Source of the DNA: Epiperipatus broadwayi | Lineage: Eukaryota; Onychophora; Udeonychophora; Euonychophora; Peripatidae | Assembly: GCA_028023455.1 (NCBI GenBank) | Contig: JAQFVV010000961.1 | Location: 62,001-126,000, forward strand | Direction of reading: 5' to 3' | Length of the DNA stretch: 64,000 nt | Shown here: positions 26,901 to 38,900 of the stretch, piece after piece | How the letters are laid out: each line of letters opens with the position of its first letter | Numbering within the stretch: the first letter of the stretch is position 1 | The notes under the pieces: generated by a model | The model's database searches: none | Told to the model about the DNA's origin: nothing | Seen by the model: the letters and a program-made list of their open reading frames with translations, nothing else | Position numbers and translations under genes: made by a program

Positions 26901-29900
26901 TTGTCACTGTATAATGATAATATTATGGTGTAATATATATATATTCTACTTTATGAGATATAAATTGATAGCTATCAGGTTTAATTATAGACCTTAACTC
27001 TTTACTCTTAACATAATGACTATATACCAAACAATTAGTCTTTACATTTCTAATCACTAACAGATCTAAAAATTTTAATTTAACAAAATCTAACCCCCCT
27101 CCTTCTACCACATATTTTATAAAAGGATTAAACCAATTAAACACATTTACCAACTCTTTCAATTTATTATTCTCAACTACAAACCAACAATCATCTACAT
27201 ATCTAACAAATAACTTTAAATATAAACCATCCTTTTTAATAATAATTTCATCTTCCAAATAATTAATATAAACTTAACAAATTAAAGGCGAAATAATATA
27301 ACCTATTATCCATCCTTATAAAAATTACCATTATAAGTAAAATACACAGAATCCTCTATTAATCCCTTTAATAACTAATTTTATTCTTTGACAAAGATCC
27401 ATGTTTAACCAACCCAGACATAAGAACATCAATACTGCTTAATCTATTAACCACATACATATATAAAATATAACATGTTATTGATATGCAAATAGGCAAA
27501 CCATTAATGTAAAACCTATCAAATTATATGTTCGAATTCATGTAATATTTTATAATAAGAAACTACCTATGCATTACTTAAATAATAATAATGATTCGTG
27601 AATATTACTTTGTATTCGGGTGTATTTACAATAATTCCCAAATTAGGATAAACATCATTTGATTTTAAGCAGTTAGTAAAACAAAACTTCATGACAATAT
27701 TTTTTTTTACGTATGACAATGCCTATTTTAAATCTGGATGGTACTAAATATATCATCATCAATAGTAGTCTGTCCAATAGACAGGTCCAGAGAGTAGTCA
27801 CTACATCAGTTCATCCATTCTTCCATTCCATTCTCTTTCTTGCCCACTTCCTCAATTCCACATAACCCCTTCCATCTCGTATATCATCCAATAATGTCAA
27901 TCTCTTCCGTCCTTTCTTTTTATTTCCACTCACCATTCCTTCCAAAACATCTTTCATTAAACTATAATCTTTTCTTAGTATATGTCCAATCCAGTTTCTC
28001 TTTCTCTCTTTGATACTTTCAATCAATCTTCTTTCCTCATTAACTCTTTTCAAAACTTCTTCATTTGTTATTTTATTCACCCAACTGATTTTTTCCATTT
28101 TTCTCCATGTCCACATCTCAAAAGCTTCCAGTCGTTTCTTAATTCTATTACTCAATGTCCATGTCTCACAACCATACATTAATAAATACTATATATATAT
28201 ATATATTTATAGAACGAAGTCCGAAAATATCACTAGGATAATTCATAAACCAGATTATCAAAAAGTCATTTAAATGAACTTGCAAATAATGCCCAACTTT
28301 TATCATGCCAATCTATTTATCAGTGTTACATGTTGACAAATTTGTTAAAATTACTATAATATATATATAATACATGCACATACATCATATAACTTTCTAA
28401 ATGATCATCCATTTGATTATTCATTTTAATAATATTTTAAGTTAATAACTATAAACATTAAAAGTATAAAAAAAATGAAGAATATTCACAATTCTATAGT
28501 AACCTTACTAATGAGGGGCTCGATTATCTTCTAATTGCCAGTTGTAATGATTCTTACCAGAAAATGTGAATTTGCCGTATAAAAATACTTGGACATTTCT
28601 GATATAAAACCTGTCTACAATGAGAGAATTTTGAAATAACTTGCTAAAGGAGACAATAAAAGCCAACTCTTACAATAAATACAATAATATCCAATACCAT
28701 GAGGATAACCAAATCTACAAATATATCTACGGATTTATATTTTTTGAAAAGTTAAATTAGGAAAAGTATAGACTGATAAATGTATTACAAATATTTGAAA
28801 GCCATTCATAATAATATCTTCAAGACACAGGAAAATGATAGGAGCCTATTTGAGATCCCCATATAAGGAAAATGATGATTAAATCCCAGACTGTGACTAT
28901 TATTTTCTGATTTACCACGTAACCATACGTATGCACATAAAACTGGTAAATATTGATCTCAAGAATAGAAAAAGATGCGATCTTTATTTACCTTTTTTAT
29001 TTTGTTTATCCATTTTCTTTTTATGTGTATTATTTTATATCAGACAATGGATAAAGAACTAGAAGTTATTAAGGATGAAATATTTAGCCAATAATTTATT
29101 TATTGTTTAGTCAAGAAAATGCTTAATTATTTATTTAATAGAAGCTTAAACTACGTTTATATATATATTCTGGTTCTATTTTCTTATTTTATTAAATTAT
29201 TCATTTTTATTGAAATTTAATATTGGTAAACGTTTTTTTCTTTTATTCTATGTAGTATTCCAAAATATATACAAGATTTAAATTTAGTGTATGTGATTTC
29301 TAATATTAGTTAGATATATGTAAATGAAAGAAATAAGAACTAGCATTATGGGTAACAACGAATATAAAAAAAGGGTTCGATTTGTCATGTAAAAATTGGG
29401 ATGCGATAATGACTTACAGCCGACATTCTTTAAAACACAAATCCTTCGTCACCATGTTAGTCATAAGTCAAACTCCAGAAAAATGATATTGAAAGATATG
29501 GTTGGCCAATTAATTAAAACTATATTTATTGATTACATGTGGATGGAATAATATTACAAGTTACTCATTTGCCAATAACCAAATCCATTATTGCAGGGTG
29601 CACATGCATATTTATAAATGTAACTTTATAAGGAAATGAATAAGTGAAAACTCTGAATAATTTTTTGGGTAATTTTGTTGCAAAGATTTCTTTTTATTTT
29701 GGTTAAAATTATAGAGGGACATCCTTATTTTAAAAAAAAAAAAAAAAAAGGGGGGGGGGGGTGAAGGTTTAAGTTAAAGTTATTTTCTATTTTTTATTTA
29801 TTTAAAGTATATTCTTTATTAATAACACAAATTTTATATACACTTTTTACAAATAAACACATAATAATTATTTCACTCTAGTTTAAAAACACTACCCTAT

Positions 29901-32900
29901 GCAAATGCAGAGAACATCACTATATATCCAGGTCTTCTATAAATATTTTGATTTAGATTATCAATCCCACACTTCACATAGTGTCGGCGTACATCCACAC
30001 CATATTTTGACCATAAATTTTCTTCGGTAGGTATCCTATTTTCTCTTTTTTTTATAATTTAATTATTGCAAGGAAATAACTCATTTAGATTAAATATTAA
30101 TTAATTTAAGAATGATAATGAGGGAATAATAATTATATGGATTATATGAAATCATATGTATTGTATGAAATTATTTGTATTAATTTTGGGTTCGTCATAT
30201 TATCATTTTCTAATATTTTTTTCTTATATTGTTTTTTTTTTAAATAAAAAAAATAATAAATAATTTCTGAAATTATTTTTTGACGGCTTTATTGTTCCAG
30301 CTACTTGTTCGGCTAACTATCAGTATGTGTGATTGATTTCATGCTGCTGTCATGCTCTAGCATGAAGCTAGATTTGAACATAATAAGAAAATATTGCATA
30401 AGAGCATGTATATTTTTTCTTGTTCACATTAACTAGGGTCCTTGTAACTTCAAAGCTAGTTTGTACATACCAATATTACAATATATATATATGAAATTAT
30501 GTGTGGACATCCAGATGGTTCTCTGTGGAATTATTTTGATAACATTAAGGTAGTAATAAATCACCTTTAATGTCCAATCACTTTATAGATTTTGTGGATG
30601 ACCAATGGTATCAGATGATCCAGAGCATGGTTATAATGACCCCAGAATTTTTGATATGTTTATTATAAAAGTAGACTCAAATAAAGAACAGATAATAAAG
30701 CAAGTAGATCCAAAGAATTACAACAACATCAACTGAAATATTTTTGCACTTTATATAAAAAAATGTGAGAAATGCAATTAAGACAGGCAAAACTCTTCAT
30801 ACAGTAGTGCCACTCAGTGCAAGCTAGAATAATCAATGGATGCAGAAAGCTTGTGCATAAAATCTAGGTGCAGTGCTCTCAGTTCCAAGGCTCCTCACTG
30901 ATGAAGGCCACAACCAGAAACTAGTCTAGGGATATTGGATGAGTAGGCACTAGATGGGGATTTTATGCACAAGCCTTCTGCTATCCATTGATTACTCTGG
31001 CTTGCACTGAGTGGCACTACTGTATGGAGAGTTTTGCCTGTTTTAATAACAGTTATGAGCAAGCATAAGAAATGGTGATCATGTGATGTTTGGTGGTTTA
31101 AATGCAATTAAACTGTGAAGAATGTAAAATATATCAAAAATGATAGAACATCTCCAAATGTCTAAAGGGAATATACAACATAGAAAAATGCAATAGTAAT
31201 ATTGATATTTTAAGAAAATGAAAAAAATACTATACATTACACACAACAATAAAAAATATTAACTAACATTATACGAAACTATCAGTAGATAACACATGCC
31301 ACAAAACTGTCACAAGCATAATAAATTACATCCAGGTATTAAGAGATTTATAAATATAATCAGTAAGCATGGATTGCCTTTTCTGCATCAGATTTGTAGA
31401 TTATATATATATATAAACATTTGACTCTATAAAATATTTCTGGCTGATTAAAGTTTTCGAAAATCATGATCCAAATGAGAACAGTAACATATTTTATAGT
31501 ACAACACTACTAATTATTGATAGTAATAACACACAAATAGACAACACAGGTTAGTAATTACACAACATTTCGAGTAGTATTATTCTCCACTCTTCTTCAG
31601 GTGTTGCTGGCCTATATGCACGGTGACCATATTCGCTTAGAAGTTGAACTCGCACCTTTAGATTCTTGAATATCATATCTAAGGCAAACACTCCCAACTT
31701 GCCTTAAATTCGATATTCAAGAATCTAAAGGTGCGAGTTCAACTTCTAAACAAATATTGTCACTGTGCATATAAGCCAGCAACACCTGAAGAAGAGTGTA
31801 GAATAATATTTCTCGAAACATTGTGTAATTACTAGCCTGTGTTGTCTACTTGTGTGTTATTACTACTAAATATTGACATTAAGAAAATTATCATTGACAA
31901 AATAAGAGAATGATCCTAATCTAAAACATTTACAGTAATTTTATGGAAGATATTTTATGAATTAAAATAGGAAGCAAAGGAAGTAAAAATAAATGCAAAC
32001 TTTACATATAATCACAAATAAAACATATAATACTTACAGGCAATGTTATAAGAACTAGGAGAGGAGAATAAGATTGAAGATATATATTTAAAAGACTATT
32101 TCATGTATGAAATTTTACGATAGCTTAATCAACAAAACATCGTTAACAAATCTGCAGAGATTCCAATCAAAAGATAGATTTACCAATGGCTTTATTAAAT
32201 CTTTCAATTCTATTACTATAGCAAAGATTTGGCAGTCGATAAGTATGTGTTTCATAGTTTATTCTACATTTATATAGATCAGTGACTGATAAATTCCATT
32301 CAAGAAGCAAATGATCGTAATGACCATGATTTTTTGAATCAAGAAATGAGACTCTAGTTACAACTAGGAATTTCAATTCTAACTGGCTTAAATGTTGGAT
32401 CTGGGGGGAAAAATTGTTTGGAACATCATAAAAATTATTATTAATTTTTTTACATCATAATTCATTGATTGTAAATTCTTGGTTAACATCCAAAAAAAGG
32501 ATCTTGAATTGAGACGAGTCTTGAACTATTGGCAATTCCAATATGCTCAACAGCTTTTTAAACATTTTCTGTGAAGCAACTTCGCTTCTGATAAAAGATG
32601 AAGAAATATGTGAAGACTAATAAGCCACTGTAAAGCAATAGACTCGAGTGTGTCAATAATAATTCTCATAGTAATATTTAATTGAATATCCAGAAGTTTA
32701 GTTTGGGAACTTTTTCTTCAAATATGAACACAATATACATCAGCAGAATATACTAGTGTTAAGAAAGCTGATGTAAACTATTTGCCTCAAATTCCCAAGA
32801 AGTAGCTTTCCAAGAAAGTTATTGTTAAAATTAAATTTTTAAATTTGAAAAATGACAGTAATGGTAGATGTCTTTTTGAAAATGAAAAAATAGAAGATTA

Positions 32901-35900
32901 AATTGAAATGAATTAAAGAAGATAATTATAAATATTAGACATCAACATAATGGAAAATTGGATGGACTGCTTTTGATAGACATAACTATTATTAAAAGAA
33001 AATATGTCTATGTGTTTTAAATGAAAGCTTTTTTAAGTAAATGCATTTACTTATTAGGTCTGAAATTTGGATACATAAAAACAATCAAAGGACTATATTC
33101 ATACATGAAGTAATGGACTTTAGTTTAAAACCTACAGATTTACTATTTGCATTATTAATAATTGTAGCTTAGTCCACTGCACGTGCTTTATAGATCTACC
33201 GCTAATTATAATGAATACTCTCCTTTCCAAACACAAGATAAAGACTTTTTAAGAGATAAAATGGACCACTCTATCTTTTTCACCCAAACTATATGTATAG
33301 GCAAATCTGAAACATTTGGAACTGAGAACGTGAAGATTTAATTGATCACTTTAAATTACTTATAATCTGATTTTTGTTGATGATGCTTGTGAAATTTTTA
33401 CTATCTACAAAACATATTATGTTTATAAAATATTTAACAATTAAGATTCATAAAAGTATTTGAATAAATTTAAAAAGTCCTGTCTTCAATGCTTATTATT
33501 ATTATTTTTTTCTCATGTGTCATAGCATCAGCCGGGAAGTGAACCCGCTAACTCCGAACAACTGCTTGTAAAGCAGCTGTCCCTGACCTCACGACCACAT
33601 TTGTATATTCAAAATCAATTATTAAAATAAGTTTTATTATAAGATTCATGATTATTCAACAAGCAGTTTATATATAAAAAATTAATAAACTTTAAGGAAT
33701 CTATATATTGCTTAAGTTTTCTGAAAGCATGTTCGCAATACAGAAGGCTATAAACAGTTTTATAAATAAAATGGCTTGTTAATGTACATTGACTTCACTT
33801 TAAAAAATACAAATTGTAATATTACGATAACATACAATGGGTGTGTGTGTGCTTGGATGCACATAATTTTGTGCAACTATATAAGTAAAATTAATTTTTT
33901 AAAATAATAACTGTAAATGAATAAAATCTTTATACTTACTGAAATGCCGAAACTTCCACAACCATTGTATGAAGGAATATGTTTTGGGTTTTTCTTTGGC
34001 ATGGCTCCTAAAAACAATAATAGAATTTACTGTATGATAATTTCTCTATTACAAATATTATTTTGAAAATTTTAATCTAATCATTTAATACATAAAAATA
34101 TATTAAAATGAAGATTTTCCCAACCAACAAATATAAATGACTCATTATCTGGAATCATCCATGTACCATTTTACCAACATTTTGGCTACATTGATTTGCC
34201 GTCAATTGGATAAGGAATATTATTTTTAAAAACCATTGTGGAAGTGCAGCAAGCATCGACTTATAATTAAGATTAAACAAAAACAGAAAAAATTACAAGC
34301 TAAAAGAAAGAATGGAATGATGATAGATAAGAACAATATACAAATCAATAACTACTATAATTAACGAACTAATTTTTTTTTTTCCAAATGGAATATATAA
34401 TTCTATATATACTTCTTCATTCTTCTTCTTCAGTAACTTTGCTTATTCATATACAATATATCTTATTACATAATCACAATGTTCTTACACCTTTAAGCAA
34501 ATAATGTTTTTAATATAATTACAGTTTCGACTGTTCCTCGCAGTGAGATCTGAAGAAGACTGTGAGGAAAAGTCGAAACTGTAATTATATTAATAAACAC
34601 TATTTTCTTAAAGGTGTAAGAAGATTGTAATTATTTAATAAGATATATTGTTGCAAATGGAATATAGTTTATAAATGTAATGATACGAATAAACTACGTT
34701 CCATTTTAAAAAAAAGAAATCCCATTAATTCAAATAGTTTTTCTTATCAGTATACTATTATTCCAATCTCACTTTAATATTTAAAATTTTTCTATTCTTG
34801 TTCCTATTGGTTGAATCTTTAATCTTGTTATAAGTCAATGCTTACAATCTTTTTTATTATAATAACATTTATTACCCAATTAATGGCGGATATGAAACAG
34901 CTTATACATTGATAAGATAATACTATGAATCTTACGCAAATGAACTCAATTAATATGTTGTTCATAAATATTTATAATAGAAACTGAAGTAAATTAATTT
35001 CCTACTAACTGTTAATAAAAACATACACAATCTACTTTGTGTCAGAAAACCATTAAAAATAGAATGGGTTATTTATTCTTAATGTTTCCGGACATAAAGT
35101 AGGTCACCCATTTATTATAGCTACATCAGTCTACTCCCATATCGATTTCATTTATATATTTAAAGCTACGTTATTAATATATATACATACAAATACAAAA
35201 ACATATAAATATTAACTTTATTATTAGAATACAGATATAGATAACTAAAATTCGCAGTCAAACTGGCATCAATCCATCTGATATATCGATGTATTCAATG
35301 TAATACGAAATACGGCGGCACCAAAAGTTAAGAGAAGAAATTGCCTCTCGAGAAATAGGAATATGACATCTATCAGACAAGAAGAGCAATAAAAAAAAAC
35401 TCCATAGAAAGGAACTGCGCTCTGCGTCTTATAATTCCTTCCATAGGCAAAACAGGAGAGTGCGGCATATGAAGCGATTCTGCCAGTAGCGAATCTCCGA
35501 CTACATCTACTAACTACATCAATATATCCAATCCATTGACCCAATTTAACAACGACACAAATAACCTAAGATTACCCTCCCCTAATATAACTTTACAAAT
35601 CTATACAGCCATTCACGCCCGACTTAAGTTTAACATTTATATAATTAATTTAACGAAAACAAAAAAATCATGATAAAAACTTAAAGAACAAAAAATAAAT
35701 AAATGGAAATGATTTTACATAAATAAGAAAAAAAATACATCAAATAACATTTTAACTACTTTAGTCAGATAGGAAACTAATGCGATTATTTTAAATACGA
35801 AAAGTTTTTAATTTAATGTTCATTAATTGTAAAGTTCTTACGGTTTTAAAACAGTTCATCTTTATCCGTTGCTTGCCATGAATGTGAATTCCCACGCCGT

Positions 35901-38900
35901 CCTAAGATTATTGGTATACATTTAGCCGATGTTTTATTTATTCATTCGGTTTTTTAATTTAGTTGGTCCTCAATGTAGGAAACGATAGTTCATTTCTCTT
36001 TTCTTTAACAGCTGAAAGGATTGACAGTGCGTCTGTCAATTCCTCCACCTCCAACTCCGTACTACTACCTATAGTCACATCGTAATAATCAATTTCCAAT
36101 CCCTAATAATTTCCAAACTTGTCCTTTTATATTACTTTGAAAGATTGAATTTTCATTACGTCATCGATGCGATGATCCTTTTCGTTGAGGTCCGATTTCC
36201 CAATGGATTTATTTCATTTGCTAAAAGTTTCTATTGTTTTCCTATCTGACCGGTGTTTTTACATTTAAATGCCCAAGGCTGGTTTATACTTGACTAATTA
36301 AATTTATCATTTCCATTTCTGATTAATTAACCTGTTTTCCAAATCAAAGATATATTTAAAGATAAATTTAAAGATATAATTTTATTTCCAAATCTTTTTA
36401 AAATTTAGTTTTAAAATACTTTTTCTTTAATAAAGTTTTATTTTAATAATTTTTCATTATCTGTGCGATTTAATATATACGAGTTTAAGATATTTAATTT
36501 CAATTTTTAATTCTTAAAGAAAATTTTTAAATGCGAACTTTTTAATTTACTTTCATGTTTAATAAATAAAAAAAAAAACAATGTAACGAACGTCTGTGCT
36601 CGTTACAATATATATGCTTAAATATTTTGGCATGTATTTTCTGGCCATATTAATGTGAAATCACTCAGGTCAAGATGATTCTCTTTGTTAGAAATTTTAC
36701 CTATTGATTTAGAATTTGCAAAAAAATTCCATTATGATGATGAAAATAATGATAATGAATTTGCAATAAAGCATTCAAAAAAACTATATATATTGCACCA
36801 CATATATATATATATTTTTGAAATATCGATTCAATAAAATTGCACAAAATCATATTTATATTTTATAAATGATAATAAATAATTAATTATTTATACATTA
36901 TAGGTACTAATTTCTGCAATTTCATATCAATATTTGGGTAAACAAAATAAAATACATATAATGCAATAAATTATATTTTATTTACTTATGTTATATATAG
37001 AGCTTGCAAAATAAGCTCTTAACAAGCTTTGAAAATATAACATTTGTAAATACAAGCTTACTAAATTAGGTCATGTGACATTTGACTTCATTTTTTTGTA
37101 ATTTTACTTACTTGAATACTTTTTTTTTTGGTAGTGAATTTTCATTCAAAATAGTTTTTAATGAGGGCAATAAAATTGTTCTAGACTTGATTTATATATC
37201 TGCAAATAAAATAATAATTTTTATAAATGTAAGTACCTTTTTTAATTATAAATCACACCTACCCCTACCTCTCACATGAAAACATAGCTCCAGCCTCTAA
37301 TTTTTCTTGGGCTGACTATGCATTAATAATGTTATTCTTGATATTTTCTTTCTTAAAACAATGATATATGAATTCAGCAGACCGTTGAACTTTGATATGT
37401 TTTAGATTTGTTGGCACTTAACAGTTTATTACATGAATCACTAATTTTAAAGTTAATGAACAGATGGTTATTTTTTTGATTAAGTCAACTTTTAGTAATA
37501 GTAGGAATAAATGGAAGTTCAATGAAGGATCTATACTTGTGAGATATTAAACAATAAATTTAAAGAATCAATAGCATTTTTATTGCTAATATTGTGCAGG
37601 CTTAAATTATAAAAATACAAGATTTTATAAATTTTCAATTTTAAATAATTAGAGATATAACAGTTTATTGATCTCTTATATTTACTAATGCTATTACATT
37701 AAAACATTTTACTAATTCTTTGGTGCTCTTTAGTATTTGTTAAATATTTTAAATATGCTTTTATGCATATCTTGCTTTAGGTATCTATCTCAATTATGAC
37801 TTTTATTTTATTAGTTGTATATTTTTAAGGAAGGTTCTTTATGTTTATCAAAGATTTGATGAATATTCTAAATCTGTGAATGATTTAAAAAATTACTAGA
37901 ACAAAAGGCTTTTTAGTGTGTTACAATGCTTGGTTATCTACCCAATGCCGCACCGCCATCTCTAACCAAAATGTATTATGTAACAACATGGTTCAGTTAT
38001 TTATCAAAAAATTTTAAGGCATGTCTGGATCATGAGTTATAACATGAAATGTGAGTGTATTCCATAATTTTGTAAATCAGCTTCAATGATCTCACATGGC
38101 TTCATTTAGAGTTTCAATAGCAGTTTTGACTAATTCAAAATAAAACTTAATGTTAATCATTTTTTCCGTTGGGATAAGGTATAAAACACAGTCACATTTC
38201 ATGTCATAATTCATAAATCTAGACATGCTAATATTTTAAATTTTTTGTTGTGCATGGACTGTAGTTATGCAGTCCTGATTCAGAAATGGCTCTGCAGGCA
38301 GCTTAAAAATCAGTCATCTTTTTATTTGGATATAGTCCATATTAACCATGCTATTTATACTTTTCAATGAAACTTTTTGTTGCCTAACTGGTCTATGCCA
38401 TCAAAATCACGACTTATAATTTGGCAAGTATGATCATCAAAATCAGTGTCTTGAACTGTTAAGTATTGAAAGCAATATTATAGATAGACATTGAGAATAT
38501 TATATTTTGGAGTAATTCTTAGAAATATTTTTTTGTGCAAATGTAATACTCCTTTCATCTGGCAGTAATCTTTGCATTAGTTTTTCCTTTTTATTCTATA
38601 GTTTGTAGTTTTTATTTTTTCTAAGAAATATACCATAATAAATTATATGCATTAAAAAAAAAAAAGTAAAATAAAATATTATCTATATGAAAATTCTTCA
38701 TATATATAAACTGCATTTCTAATATGATCTATACTCTAATCTGCCTACAAAATAGATATTGCGAAAATGGTAAAAGATGATTAACTGTCCCCTTATTGTC
38801 ACTCATGAGCTATTTATTATTCATCGTACATCTTATTAGACCTTTATTGTTATCTGTTACGCAACTTTTTACTAGTGTTTACTTCAGATATCTCTTACCT

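Noticed and set aside
28010-28273. Plus-strand frames opposite the RTE end
   Set aside because: Shadows of the minus-strand YGCETW frame.
35269-35544. 91-codon minus-strand frame in G+C-richer DNA
   Set aside because: No start context, splice sites or recognisable domain; kept only as an unassigned region.
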